NCBI GenBank assembly: GCA_958450365.1 | Contig: CAUEEP010000938.1 | Span: 372,001 to 436,000 of the forward strand | From: Mesorhabditis belari | Taxonomy: Eukaryota; Nematoda; Chromadorea; Rhabditida; Rhabditidae | Reading direction: 5' to 3' | DNA: 64,000 nucleotides | Part shown: one piece after another, positions 1-12,388 of the stretch | How positions within the stretch are numbered: the first letter of the stretch is position 1 | How the letters are laid out: the number at the start of each line of letters is the position of its first letter | The notes under the pieces: model-generated | Told to the model about the DNA's origin: nothing | The model's database searches: none | What the model saw: the letters and a program-made list of their open reading frames with translations, nothing else | Position numbers and translations under genes: made by a program

Positions 1-452
1 TTTCCTCTAGATTTCCCGGAAACGATATCAAGCGAATGTGCAAAGCTTTACCTAAGCAACTATTTCAAATGAACCAGCCTATCCAGAGTAAATAGGAGCT
101 ATGATGATTTTTGACGATTGGTCTCAAAGTGTATCACAAGTGAAAACAAACTTCACAGATGCCGAAGTTTCTTCAATTGCTTTAGCTTGAGCACAGTATA
201 CAGAAAAACTGTTTTAAAACAGCTCTCTTGAGGAAGTGCTCTTGTAAAAATAGACAGACTCGGAACAAGTTCGTTGCATTTTGATGCATATTGGTCCATT
301 CATGAACACAAAATGATTGGTGTCCTAGTTGAAGAAGGGATAGAAGCAGTACATTGTAAACTTGCTATAGAAATCGACCGCCACAAAATGGGGCAATTGA
401 AAAATGTCTTGAAGTGGCTCAGCATTGATGAAGGAAAGCTTGGTGACCGTTA
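1..452 (+). pseudogene. possible decayed coding fragment, unrecognised
   Basis: Frame-shifted but protein-like reading runs toward a TAA near 452. The last part (about 311-452) reads as roughly 47 codons beginning MIGVLVEEG and ending DEGKLGDR, and it can be extended upstream past stops. No family is recognised and no splice signals rescue one frame. It could be the 3' remnant of a gene lying left of the window. I see nothing else in this stretch. Confidence 0.25.
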
Positions 453-516
453 ATTAATGTTAATTTTATTTTCTACCGTTGTTACCGTTTTGTTTAATTT
501 GTTATGATATTTTATA

Positions 517-840
517 AAGACTTTTTGCATAAGGTAATCACAGAGACCAAGATTGTCCGTCAATTTCGGAAAACTCTCTTTTATTCGTGTTCTTAGGCTT
601 AGGCTTAGGCTTAGGCTTAGGCTCAGGCTCAGGCTTAGGCTTGGACTTAGTGCGAGGCGCTAGCCGCTAGCGCCTCGCACTAAGTCTATTTGGGTTTGGG
701 CTTAGGCTTAGGCCTAGGCTTAACAAAAAAAGACTTTTTGCATAAGGTAATCACAGAGACCAAGATTCGGATTTCGGAAGACTCTCTTTATTCGTCAATT
801 TCGTCAATTTCGGAAAACTCTCTTTTATCCGTGTTCTTAC
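517..840. repeat. duplicated block flanking interstitial telomeric repeats
   Basis: The sequence around 517-593 (GACTTTTTGCATAAGGTAAT, then the CAGAGACCAAGATT region) recurs at 733-840, ending both times in GTGTTCTTA. Between the two copies lies the telomere-like array. The second copy has an extra short internal duplication (TCGTCAATTT repeated). This is direct sequence repetition. Confidence 0.85.
594..725. repeat. interstitial TTAGGC telomeric array with internal palindrome
   Basis: About ten TTAGGC or near-TTAGGC units (some TCAGGC, TTGGGT) occur in two blocks, 594-643 and 687-722. They are separated by a perfect inverted repeat at 644-686 (20-base arms, 3-base loop CCG). TTAGGC is the telomere repeat of rhabditid nematodes, so this is an internal telomere-like tract and supports the taxonomic assignment. 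Confidence 0.9.
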
Positions 841-1496
841 CCAAAGCAAACCTCTTTGTCGAAATAACTTTTGAACCAGTAGAGCGATTTTAGAGATTTT
901 TGAAAATTCTCATAGTTGGATAGCATGTAAAATTTCTGAATTTCGAAAAGAGAATTTTGATATCGAAGAAAAATATATTTTACCGTATAGCGGACTCTGT
1001 AATGTTACGCTAATTCTCCGTCAAAACACGTTATTTCGTGTTTTTCTTGTGCAAAACATCGTCAACAGAGGAAAAAGTAAAAAAAGCAAACTTTTTAGTC
1101 ACCCGTTTGTCCACTTTTTTCTCTTTTTTTTATGTCTCCCTTATTCGAGTAGACAACTGAATGATTGAAAAAGTTCTGTCATGAAATGAATCATCGTTGA
1201 TCATCATCAAAATAATATTGGCATAAAGCTAATAATAGAGAAAAATGTATATATAAATTATGAGCAATTCAGTCTCATTCTGAACTCTTTTGTATAAAAT
1301 AAGGAAAAGTTCTTAACGTTTTTGGAAACTTTTTGTGTAAATATGTGATTTTGAGGTTGTTGCGACTGTACTTTTGAAATGCTTTGATACTTCTAGAGTA
1401 TCTTCGCCAAGAATTCCTTTTTATCCGCTTTCTCTATTCTCCATTTTTTCCCATCTACCTCACTTTATCACCAAAAACCTTGCATTCCTTATAGTC

Positions 1497-1622
1497 AATT
1501 GGTTAGTGGATCAATTCGTTAGTGGGTCAATTGGTTAGTGGGTCAATTGGTTAGTAGAACATTTGGTTAGTGGATCAATTGGTTAGTGGGTCAACTGGTT
1601 AGTGGACCATTTGGTTAGTCAA
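1497..1622. repeat. minisatellite, about 16-bp unit (GGTTAGTGGGTCAATT)
   Basis: Seven or eight imperfect head-to-tail copies of a GGTTAGTGGGTCAATT-like unit. No coding content is seen around it; 841-3480 is otherwise AT-rich with no gene I can support. Confidence 0.85.
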
Positions 1623-3481
1623 TTGTCAGTCAATGAGTTCACTAGACAAATCGGTTTCTGTCAATAAAGGCAAAAATTCAGTCATAACACATTTTTAACC
1701 CGTTTGAATGTTATTTCACTGGTTTTTCAGCCAGTAAAAAGCCAGTAATTGGCTTTTCTAATGAAATAAACCGTAGTTCAATTGAGGCATTTTTTTTGGT
1801 TTAATAACGGAAATAGGAAAAGGAACGAAAAGGAATGAGAACACTTTCTGAACAATAGAACAACAATAGAACAACTTAAGCCGCTTCTGAGGTGTATAAT
1901 TCTCTTTTTTTTCTTTTGTTCTACTAGGCCTAATTTGATGATCGTTTCAAACAGTAACATAATAATAATATTAGACTACAAAATTCTTACAATAGATTCT
2001 TACAATAGATTTTCTAAACCCCCTCCCCAACTCATATTTTTCCATTTTGAAATTTCAAACGGAAATTCGTTGTTTCCTCTAAACAACGCCCACTCAAAAA
2101 TAAACGAAAATTAATCCGTTTATAGATTGAAATTCTCTAATTAACTAATGTAATCAAGATCTCGAGAAAAAGAAAATATTTGAAGCCTTTGTTTCATTCG
2201 AAAAATTGATTGGTGAGAGTAATTTTTCGAAAAAGACTACAACAATTGTTGAAATTTTAGATTTTAGATTAAAATTTTGTAATAATCAAAGCAAAAGTGA
2301 AAAATCTAAGCAAAAGTGAAAGATCATAAGCAAATCCGGGTAATGAAATGACAAAGCTTGCTCTCCAAAAGTCTCTAAAGAATTCACAGCGATAAAGAAT
2401 TGACCCGTGCTTGCTTCACGAGATTTTCACGTTGCTGGGTGTGTTCTTACGAAAATCTCCGGTTCTTACAGTAATCGAATTCAATTTTTGATAAGATTTT
2501 TCATCACTTTCACTCAGAATCGGCAAATCAGACTTGGGGCGTTTGTGTTGATTATGCGAGCACTCGAAATTTGTCATCATTTTCTGCTGAATTCGGAAAG
2601 AAGCGCGGATAAGTCGGCGATAAGCAAATGCGGGTTTTGATCAGTGGAAAAACCCCTGAAATGTTCATTGTAGTCGACGGAATCTGATGCTTTCTGATGG
2701 AATAGCTCATCGCATCACTGATTAGATAAAACACATATAAATAAGGAAAAAATTGGATTCATTAAGCTGCTCACATGTTCGAAAAAGGGAACCTGGGGTG
2801 ATTCAGTTTTTTTTTTTACTTATTTGAAGCACTCAGTACATCTTTCACCTTTGGAATCTTCAAAACCCAATTACTTACAAAAAATAGTCAGTTATTTGAA
2901 TCACAATCCCTTTTTTTAAGTTTCTTATTGTTGATCACTGATACTGAATCACTTCCGGTCACCGATTCATTCAAATGTTTCTCTTTCTCTTCAAAAAAAT
3001 ATGCAAATTAGCTGAATCCGCTAGCAAAGTATGTTATTTGAATCTTTTTATTACTATATAATCTAATTATACTCTTTGTTAATGTTTTTTTTTGCTTTTT
3101 TGAGCAACTTTCCTTGTCTTTTCTTGAGCCAATTGTGCAAATCTGATAGCAAAGCTACAGTACTTTTCAGTACAATTCACAGTACAATTCCCTCTATTTT
3201 TGTAAGCTTTATTGGGCTAAATATTACAAAATGGGTACTGTAACCATTAGGTATTCACTAAGTGTGTACTGTGGCCAAAGTGGGGTACAAAACCCATACA
3301 TAGTACTGGTAATCAGTAGTCTGAACCTTTATATAAAAGAGCAGTGTCTGTCGGTCCGTTCGTCCTTTCCTCAGTTGTCTTTGGGAGAAAAAACCTGAAA
3401 TTTTTTAAAAAGCCTTAAAATATAATATAGTTATGCCATTTAAAATCAAAAAAAAATTAAGAAAGTGGCCTTGAGTGGGTT

Positions 3482-3550
3482 TACGGGGGGTCGAATCCGG
3501 ATCGTGTGGGCCGTAGACAAGCGCGCTCGCGACAGCACCACGGCGACAGA
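3482..3550 (-). repeat. tRNA-derived SINE head, family 1 copy a
   Basis: On the minus strand it carries a B-box-like GGATTCGACCC preceded by ACACGATCC, and upstream a GTCGC-GTGGTGC A-box-like part. The same order with the shared string CACACGATCCGG recurs at 8501-8570 (minus) and 24041-24122 (plus). The shared pol III promoter layout and dispersal indicate a tRNA-derived short interspersed element rather than three working tRNA genes. Confidence 0.6.
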
Positions 3551-4063
3551 ACACAGGGCCAGTGAAAAGCGAAAAGCTTTTGACAATCTGATAGTTCTTT
3601 TCTCTGCTAACTTGCTCGGATGTTACCCATTGTAAAGTTGAACCGAATAACAATGACTCACCTCCTCTGTTCTCCTCCAAAAAAAGCCCAAATCGGTCTC
3701 CACATAGTCTTTTTGACCTTTTGCAAGGGCAATTTCTCAAAAAAAAAAACGACTATTTACCCAATTTATTTACAAATGACCTTAAAAAGGCGACTCGGGA
3801 ATTTGCTCAAGAATCCTACGGTAGAATTCCCCATAAAAAGTCACAAAGTTCAAAGAGTGACCCATTTTTTGAAAATCTCTCTTTTTCAATATATATTTGC
3901 TAATGACGTCATTCTTACAAGAATTTCGCCCACCTCTTGCTCAAATATCAAGCAAAAATGGGGAAAACCTTTTTCGTTCTCGATATTTCTTTTTTGAAAT
4001 ATCTCCTTTATTTCGGATGTTTCTCTGTTTGTTGAAAGTCTCCGATTGAACTCAAATCAAAGT

Positions 4064-4215
4064 ATATAGAGGATTTTACTCAACTATATAGAGGATTGTA
4101 CTTGTACTGTACTATATAGAGGATTGTACTTGTACTGTACTATATAGAGGATTGTACTTGTACTGTACTATATAGATGATTGTACTTGTACTGTACTATA
4201 TAGAGGATTGTACTC
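4064..4215. repeat. minisatellite, 28-bp unit
   Basis: About five copies of a 28-base unit beginning CTATATAGAGGATTGTACTT, very regular in the middle (4084, 4112, 4140 starts). Confidence 0.9.
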
Positions 4216-4744
4216 TATTTTTCGAGAGTTTTCTCGTACTTTTCTTTCCTACCGTAGTTGGGAATTTAGTGAGAATGACGATTGTGACAAGGGGATCGAT
4301 TCGGCAATCAAGCGAATGTCCGGCTGCTGTGCATGGGAAACATTCTGATCGGCAAAGGTTCGTCGAATAAAATGGATCGCAGAGTAAAATGGATCGCAGA
4401 ATAAAATATGAAATGTTCTTTTTGAAGAATAGAATTTAGTATAATAATAGCCAGTTAGACTCACAAATATTAGGTAAAAATTTGTGCTAATGCTTACTGT
4501 AGTTGGAGCAAACTTTACTATTGTAAAAATGATCTGAAACAAGAGCTAAGAGCCGTCAAAATGATTTGAAAAACTGACTAACTGAAATACTGTACTTATT
4601 CTATATTCTAAATCTATCAATACTTTATTGATGTAAGAATAAAACGTTCGATTGAACACAAGAACCCAAAATGACACACTTATTGAATACAAGAAGAGAA
4701 GAATTGTAAAGTGAATTGTAAATGAATGAAATCTGAACTTTCCA

Positions 4745-7700
4745 GCCATTCTCCATTCCCATTAGAACCTCCATATAAAGGCCGTGATGTGAAAGAAGCG
4801 AATGAGTACATCCGTTGGTATATTCTCTTCGCTCTCCTCATCTTTATCTCATTCTCCTCAATCTTCTGGATTCCAGCCATTCCGTTTATCCAGGTTTATA
4901 TTTCTATAGTTTTCCTACTAGAAATTCGATTCGAATATGAAGCCACGTCATTCAGAATTGCCCATTCAGAATTATTCGATGGAGATCTTTCTTTTCTTCT
5001 CTTTTCTCCTTCATCTCATCTGGTTCACAGCCACATTGAACGCTTTTTTTTACACGAGACGATTGCGAAAATTTCGAAAACATAAAATAAAGCTGAAACC
5101 GGTGAGTGTGGAGTTTAGATTGTAAAAAGATGAACATCAATTCAGACATGCGAATCAAAAGATTGGATCATTAAGCACTTTGTGGGCATTTGTATCTACA
5201 AAGAGCCACTTCAACTCTTGATTGATACAATTGAAAGGTTTGATTGATACAATTGAAAGAGAAAATGATAGAATATTGAAGAAATATTTGAAATATCAGA
5301 GATCATGTTGAGCTTTCAGTGTTGCAAATCAAAGTGAAGCGTCAAAGAAAATCTCGATGTTTATTGGGATCGAAGAGGGGACTCCAGAGAGAGAAAAGGT
5401 TTCAAATTTTGATCATTCATTCATAAAATCTCCATAAAAAGCTTTAATAGACAAGCTAAAAGGGTTTTGTTTTTATTTTATTATTGCAAATATATTTCAG
5501 AAAACAGCCGAACTCCACAAATTGTTCGATTCTCGTTTTGAGCGTTTCTTCGTTGTTTCCCATCCGCGGGGTTTACCTGGGGATATTCCTGGGAAATGTT
5601 CGAATCTAAACTTTGCAGCTAGAACTGGAGTCGCTTATTTCATAAAAACAATGGTTAGTTGAAAAATTCGACAGCTTTACAGTAGTTTTAGCCGCTTTTT
5701 TTCAATAATTAGCTTTAAATGTGTCATTGATTAGTAAGAATTTGGCAAAATAAGCAAGAAATTATATATGTAGTACAGAAAAAAAAGAATACCTCTTTCA
5801 GCAAGAACAAAACGAGAAGCTTGGTGTGAACCCGAAAACGCAAGTGCTGGTGACAACGGGTGACTGTGATTCAGTCTTCGGAGAGAGATATTTCGATGCT
5901 CTTGAAGAGGATTTCTGGAAGACAAAAACTGAGGTAAACCTTTGCAATTCTATATCAGCACAAAAGCAATATTGCAGGACCGAAATCGCACCGTCTGGCA
6001 AAGTCCTTTATTCTACTCGATGCGTTTGGAGAGATCCCCATTTTTCGTTAGAGTCACCGGTCTTCTGCGCTCGTTTTTCATGATGGGGTCAGTTCAAATA
6101 AAGATAGATAATAAAGAAAATATAGATTTAACCAAATTAGAATTAGAATGTAGAATTATATAATATAGAATTAACCAAGCTGATTACCTCAATCTTTAGT
6201 TTCTTGATCCCCTGGGGAATCAACACGATGTCGATCTTTTCACTGACTCTGGAGCTGTATCGAGACGGTGACTATACCCATCCTGGATATCAAGTAAGAG
6301 AATTTTAAAATATCAAAGATTTAAAAAAAAATAGATTTATAATGTGGTATACAATACAAAAAGAAAAACGAAAATCAGTGAAAAAAGAATGAACAATCTA
6401 TGCGAAGGGATTGAACTCTTGATTGTCCGACTCGGTCGACTGGCTGAGTCGGACGATCAAGGGATCAAGCCTGAGAACCCTCAGCCAGTCGGTCATGTCC
6501 ATAAAAATATCTTTATATCTTTCCATAGATGGAAGACATCATCGCGTTGATTCGTTGGTCATTAGCTGTGAGAAAGCGGTGTATCATTCGAGCGATCCCT
6601 GTGGCCACATTATCTGGACCAACTTCAGGTATTTTTTGTAATCGAAATACTTTTCCTTGTCTGAATCTGAATCCTAGTGAATACGATAATTTATCTTTAT
6701 CTCATTACTTATTGACCATCAAACTTGCAGGAGACAACTACCGTCACGAGTTTTTCGAGTGGGCTCGTCAGATCCGCCGTTGGACCATTGGTGCTGCTGA
6801 GGTAAAGTTTAAAGTTTAATTAAAACTCACCATAATTATTCTAGGTTTTCCACTATTTTGTCATCAAATCCACCCGTTTGCCGCGTTTCGTTTCACTCGT
6901 TTTTGGAGCGAAATTCGTTTTCTACTACGGTTTCATGTTGTGCATTGCGCCGATTTACTCGATTCTCGGAGCCACTTTGGTAGGTTCTTTCGTACATTTT
7001 AAGACTCAAATGTTCATTGGAAATCTTTGTCTTACCTTGGAAAAAAGTTTAAGGATAAAGTTTGAATCTAAAGGCTAGGCATATCTACTAAATATAAAAG
7101 AAAAGTATCAGTCCGGCTGTACGCGCGAGTTCTGGGTCGATTTACACAATTTTTAGTTTATTAGACTTAGAATTCTATCTATTAGGTTGGAAAGAAAGTT
7201 CTGGGAAAAATTTTCACGATAAAAAAAGAGATTTCTTCAGCTGAAGTGACTTGGTCACTTTTTGAGTGACCAATCATTGATTTGGGACAAGAAAAACATA
7301 AAAACTAACACTATCAATCAATTCCTCAACCCCGAAAACTCCAGGTACAACTTTTCTGTTCAAAAATTTGAAGTTTTTGAACTTTAATATGCAAAAAAAG
7401 ATCGCTAGGTGTTCCCTGTGTGCCAGCACAATCGCGCTCGATCTGGCATATGACGCCTGCTGATATACTCCCTTTTCCCTCCTCAAATCGGAAGCGTCCA
7501 TTTTGGGTCATCCGGTAACCAATCCGTTGTCTGCCCCATGTGGTCACCGCTTCCCAAAACTAACCTCGGTTGTAGAGCTGGTCAACCCAGCTCCGGCTCA
7601 TTTTGACCATTATGGCGGGTTCTCCGTCGGTCGAAATGGGATCCCAAGTGCCTGTAAAAGGGTGCTGAAGGGAGCCGCTGTGAATTTTTGGATTCATCCC

Positions 7701-9244
7701 AAGGATTTCGGTCCGTAGGGGCAGCAAAAAAACTCAAGAAACCACGCTACAGGGTGTTCCAAAGGAAAAATCCACCTGGGGTAAAATTTTAAAAATATTT
7801 CTGATGGCTCAAGGTGGTAGGTGTGGTGCGAAAATGTTTTTTTTGGGGTCGGGAAATTTGGATGTTTTTTCATGATTTTTACCATATCACGACGCTGTCT
7901 ACCTAAGAAATTCCTGAGCCACCCCCACCATCAGATTTTTGCCATAAAATTAAAACTTTGTACTGGCATCGTGGTGTCATATTAGAGCTAATATATGAAC
8001 TAAGTTTTTTAGCCTAACACTATTCATCTATATTATATGAAAACCTGTCGTGCATAAGAGAGTAGGGGCAGCAAGAAACTCATGAAACGAAACGAGTAAA
8101 CGGGCTCAAGCATTGGAAAATACTAGAGATGATGTCGGTCTAAAATCGAAAGCTAAAATCGCCGTTTGTGGCCTGAAATGGCTTAAAAGAGATTATAGAG
8201 CGTATTGCTCATTTATGCTAGCTTTACCTCATAAAAAATCCTTTTTCTCGTGCAAAAAGTGAGCTGAATTTAAGCTGGAAAATAATACTTGTTCAAAAAT
8301 CTCTAAAATTTTACGGGAAAGCTGCACTCATTTTTTACGAGTAATTTCTTGGAGTCCACTTGTAAATAATAGAACAAAATGTTCTTGAATTCATGGATTC
8401 ATTCTTTCCAGAAATTCCAGTCAAACTTTTTCCGAGAACTTTCTTTCCAACCTAATAGTTGTGGATCTGATGTTTCATTTTTATGAAGCAAAAGACATGA
8501 CACAACCGGGAGTTGAACCCGGATCGTGTTGGTTGTAGAAAAGCGCACTCTCGACCGCGCCATGGCGACAATGCAAACTTACTAAAAAAACCCGCCTTTA
8601 ACCGACTTTTACCCAAAAATTCTCATTCAGACGACAACAATGATGTCATTATTTGGAGTGAAGGATGGGGGTGATGGTCTCTTTTCGGCGAACACCCACC
8701 TCTTCACTTACGTCAATCTCGGTCTTTTGGCTCTTCAATATTTCTGGTTTCTCTGTGTTTTTCTTGTGAATATGATTTGCGAATCGGTGAGTGTGAATAT
8801 TTGAAGAGGTCATCGCAAATGAAAATAGAAACAAAGTGTTTCGCGTGGGTGGCGTTTGCAAATTCTAAAGATTTCAGGTATTGCCCCCATTCAAGGATCG
8901 TACATCAATCAATTTCTTCCGAAATGTTTTTCATTGGATTCTTTGTTTGCCAACGATTCTCATGTATTGTCTCGTGGAACTCGACGCGTTTGTCGAGGTA
9001 AAGTAGAACTTAAACATCGGAAAAAGCTCACCAAAGCTCACCAAAGCTCACACCGAAACCAAATAATAGCTTACAATCAAAATAGTACTTTAGAATTTCT
9101 TTTTAAAGTTTATTTCAGGTAACTTTCCGTGGGAAAGCCGTCTGTTCGCATAGTGCCTCAAAAAAGGACAATCTCGTCTCAGCAAATGACCAAAACAAGA
9201 GAAAACCGGAGAAGCTGGACGTTGAAACACTTCAAATCGTTTAG
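4745..9244 (+). CDS. processive family-2 glycosyltransferase, multi-pass membrane protein
   Basis: Fourteen exons can be read: about 4745-4893, about 4970-5101, 5146-5237, 5320-5398, 5501-5653, 5802-5933, 5978-6087, 6200-6293, 6529-6628, 6731-6801, 6845-6979, 8631-8786, 8878-8997 and 9119-9244 (TAG). The product fits a GT2 inverting transferase that makes or extends a polysaccharide at a membrane. Motifs seen in order are an N-terminal hydrophobic segment (IRWYILFALLIF), a second one (FLLHLIWFTATL), the GT-A entry HFVGICIYKEP, a CSNLNFAAR stretch, the GDCDS metal-site DxD, HPGYQMED, and QIRRW, the QxxRW motif of cellulose/chitin/hyaluronan-synthase-like enzymes. Hydrophobic segments follow. 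The start is uncertain: an ATG at 4726 is in frame, but TTTCCAG just before 4745 looks like a splice or trans-splice acceptor, so an upstream exon is possible. Exon 2's acceptor is the least certain. Substrate unknown. Confidence 0.82.
6421..6458. other. intronic hairpin in the glycosyltransferase gene
   Basis: GATTGTCCGACTC pairs with GAGTCGGACGATC (13 bp, one G-T) across a 12-base loop, inside the intron 6294-6528. Part of the loop region (GACTGGCTGAG) is echoed in reverse just downstream (CTCAGCCAGTC). Confidence 0.5.
7182..8455. mobile_element. Tc1/mariner-type TIR element (non-autonomous) in an intron
   Basis: Terminal inverted repeats: the left end TTAGGTTGGAAAGAAAGTTC matches the reverse complement of the right end at 8430-8455. 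Both ends are flanked by TA, the mariner target duplication. It sits wholly inside glycosyltransferase intron 11 (6980-8630), explaining why that intron is about 1.65 kb while the others are short. No mariner transposase is recognisable inside. A GC-richer insert (7400-7730) is protein-like on the minus strand but unassigned, and half of another repeat family (7750-8065) is nested within. Confidence 0.8.
7750..8065. repeat. half copy of the CAGGGTGTTCC MITE family
   Basis: Begins CAGGGTGTTCCAAAGG and shares long stretches with the full folded element at 52183-52873, for example GCCATAAAATTAAAACTTT, then ACTGGCATCG, GTCATATTAGAG and CCTGTCGT. Only one arm is present here, nested in the mariner-type element. 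Confidence 0.7.
8501..8570 (-). repeat. tRNA-derived SINE head, family 1 copy b
   Basis: Minus strand has A-box-like CATGGCGCGGTCGAGAG and B-box GGGTTCAACTCCC, with ACACGATCC immediately before the B box as in copies at 3482 and 24041. It lies in the same glycosyltransferase intron, just outside the mariner-type element. Confidence 0.6.
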
Positions 9245-9282
9245 ATTTTAATCTAAATCTATCTAATATCTAAAAATAGTAG

Positions 9283-9852
9283 ATACCGTAAATACTGGAA
9301 TAGTACCCCACCCCCATAATGACGATGCGGAGTGTTGCGTAGTCTAGTTTTGAACGAGTTTTTCTCGACACTGGTTTATGCTACAATGCGCGTTTGACAA
9401 TTCGTGCAAACGGATAAAATTATGTAGTTTTTGCTTAAATTCACCTGCTTTAGTGAACTTTCTGTGGGTTCCAAGTGAACTTGGAGTGTCCAATGCTTAA
9501 GCAATATTAGGTTAGCCAATAAGTCTTTTCGTTCCTTTTCATACTTTCATTTAAAACCAGCAAATGCACCAATTGAACATACCGTAAATATTGTAATAGT
9601 ACCCCACTCCCATAATGACGGTGCGGAGTTTTGCGTAGTCTAGCTTTGAAGGAGTTTTTCTCGACACTGGTTTAAGCTACAGTGTTTGTTTCAATATCAA
9701 AAAATAGCTGAAATTCAGGGCTATTTTTTGATACCAAAGACACATTTTTGAAGGTACGGGCGGTTTGAAACAAAATGAAATACTAAAAAGATTTTGCGAC
9801 TACGCGACTGTACGTGGGAATGGTGGGATACTATTACAGTATTTGCGGTATC
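9283..9852. mobile_element. ATACCGTAAATA palindromic MITE, one partial and one full copy
   Basis: A partial copy (9283-about 9410) is followed by a full one (about 9580-9852). Both start ATACCGTAAATA and contain AATAGTACCCCAC and CTCGACACTGGTTTA. The full copy ends in the inverted form (ACTATTACAGTATTTGCGGTAT). The related element at 12389-12661 is a cleaner example. Between the copies, 9511-9545 carries a separate mariner-like terminus (GGTTAGCCAATAAGTCTTTT). Confidence 0.75.
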
Positions 9853-10428
9853 CATAGAGCTTCAGCCTCAAGCCTTCAGCCTAAAACTAAATACATTTTT
9901 AGCTTTAAAAAATCTCAACTTTAATTTCTACTCTACCAGGGTTTAGTTTTAGCTTTAGCTATTCTCATTTGATCTCGATTTGCATTTTTTTGTATTCTTT
10001 ACCATATCGGGTTTTTCTTTTCGCATTTATTTGCTCGTTTTATTTTTTAAATTTTATTTTCATATCATGATATTTGTCCAAATAAAACATTCATTCAAGA
10101 AAAATCAAAAAAAAAAAAAGAAATGAGATGACAAGGAAGCTGGGATATAGAGAGAGAGAGATTTGTATTGCACAAAAATGGTTTACCCGTATAGAAAAAT
10201 ATTCAATCTGTGCTAGGGTTACGGTAGAAGAGCTTACTAGTTTTTAAAATGCAATTTTACAAAGTAAAAATAGTATAAGAAATAGTTTTGAGTTTGAAAA
10301 AAGTCGGGTTTGAGTCGAATTTGAGAAAAAGATATAGAAAAAGATAATAAAGAAAAAGAAAAACAGAATACCCTGTATGAAAAGATGAATAGAAACGACA
10401 AAAATTGTTTTTCTAATAGTTGTTTTAC

Positions 10429-10854
10429 TTATTTTCGAAATTTCAATCGATGCGGGGTTATGGGTTTTGGAGGGAAAAAGCCAGACAACGAATTGTAGCT
10501 GAGGTGGAGGCCACGAATTGACTCCAGACATGAGCATTTCCCGAGAGTTCCCTGCAAATTTTGATTTTAGCTTTGTTTAGCTTTAAATCTAAAACTATCT
10601 CTTTTAGATAAAGCTATCTCTTTTTGTGTGCAAAGAAAGACATCTCTTTGAAGCCTGAGCAAATTTCTGAGGCTTTTCTCTTGAATAAAGCCAGTCAGCT
10701 TCACTCACTTCATCATTATCTGGTTCATCAGGTCTCCACGAGTAGATCATTGTACCGAGAGCTTGTTTACAAAAGTCCTTGCATTCTTCAAATTCGATAT
10801 TTTCCGCAAAAGTCACTACCGGGCCGGTGATTTCGTGATCGAGGAAGCCATCTT
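10429..10854 (-). CDS. small PAN/apple-domain-like gene, 5' exons not found
   Basis: Two exons read cleanly on the minus strand. Exon 10854-10709 follows an AATTTCAG acceptor, begins (G)AAGATGGC and ends DNDE before GTGAGTGA. Exon 10551-10429 follows TTTGCAG, is in phase, and ends FRK-TAA. The spacing of cysteines (EECKDFC, then GKCSCLES after about 30 residues) and the preceding ENIEF resemble PAN/apple modules of secreted nematode proteins, but only about half of such a domain is visible. No start codon or signal peptide could be placed upstream, so this is a 3' fragment of a gene or a broken one. It stands alone in a gene-poor region. Family call is an inference. Confidence 0.42.
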
Positions 10855-12388
10855 CTGAAATTTTTTTTTAAAAAAAAGATTAGGCAAAATGTTCTATGTT
10901 AGAAAAATGGAAAAATGGCAAAATGTTTGAAAACTCTATTGGCAGTGTTTGGACAAAGTCTGTCTCATTCTCTCACTTCATCATCATCTAGTATAAAGTG
11001 TTTAGATCCAGTTCATTTTGTAGACTCTTAGACCTTGTACCTTGTAGAATTTTTATCTCTACAACCCAACAGCTTTTGAAGTCCCTAAAAGACTTCAGAT
11101 TTGGCACCATTTTTAGAGATCAAAAACCAAGGAGATTCAATTCTGATTTATGAAAATGAAAGAAGAGGAACCAATTTCGAATAGGAAATGGTTACGTGGC
11201 AACTGAAAAGTGAAAGGGTAGGAGAGATCACACAAACGCTACACTATCCAATCTATCCAACCCACCCAATCCTTCCAATCCTTCCAATCTTTCCAACCCA
11301 TCCACCCATCCAACCCATCCAATCTTTCCAAGCCTATCTCCCTTGAAGAGAGATTTGTGTACTTGGGATACCCTTTCCTCTTTCCCCATAATTCCACTTT
11401 TCCATAATTAACTATTTCCACAACAATTCGTTACTTCTGGATTGGATTTAGAAAAGCAAAAAGATCAACGAACTCTCGTAGTGAAATGGAACTGATATTG
11501 TCAAATAAATGGCAAATAAATATCAGTTTTAGAGTTCTCCAGTCATTTCCTGTATTGACTCTTTTTGGGATCGTTTTTGAAAAGTTTGCTTTTAAAAATC
11601 CCATTTCCGAAAATTTCTATGACTTTGAAAATCTCTGCAAATGCAGCAATGATCTGTGATCAGTCTGATCAAGCCAAACACTAGAACTCTCGTAAAAAAA
11701 CGCACAGGAAATTGCTTGACAGTCACGAATTTTTAATTTTCAACTTAATTACTTTGTGTACCTAGTTTTGTTTTTTCGAAACTCAGTTTTTTCTCACTAG
11801 CTCAATCACATCATTTCTGGAAGGAGATCCAGGGAAATTGGGCTGTTTCAAAGAGAAAAAAACAATTTCGATGATGTGAGAATATATTCTTTATGTCTGG
11901 ACAACGCTTTGTGGGTCCGGAAGGGTTTTGCAGGGAAAAGGAAGAAGGGAGAAGGGAGAGGGGAGAAGGGAGAGGGGAAAGAAGTGGCAAAGGAATATCC
12001 TTGTTCACTACACCCAAATTGCCGACTGACCTCTGGACTTGGGAAAGTTTAAGAATGTTTTTTAGAAAGATTAGCATTTACTGTTATTCTTACAAGCACT
12101 CAAATTCCCAGACGCTCCTTAGATTCTCATTTTTTGACTTGTAGTTGACCCGTTTTGAGTGAGAGATGACCCTTGCACTGATTGGATGTCCGCTGGATCT
12201 TTGACAGCAAATTGAGGAAACGGGTGACAACAGAACATCAGTTTTTTTTGACTGAATGTTGTCACGATGAAATGTTTGATTGAATCAACTCTCAGACTGA
12301 CCCAATCCACCACTCAAAGAGAAGAGAAGTGCGTTGGAGTTGTGGTGGAGTCTGGTTTATTTGGTTCTGGTGTTACTATCAATTATCT
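10855..12388. other. gene-poor stretch with short tandem repeats
   Basis: No supported exon. It contains a pyrimidine-rich tandem tract at 11243-11335 (AATCCTTCC-like units) and a GGGAGAAGGGAGAG tract at 11935-11985. If the PAN-like gene has upstream exons they would lie here, but I could not identify one. Confidence 0.5.

Noticed and set aside
7400..7730. GC-richer insert, minus-strand frame containing VTTWGRQRIGYRMTQNGR
   Set aside because: Protein-like, but I could not match it to a transposase or any worm family; kept only as a note within the transposon.
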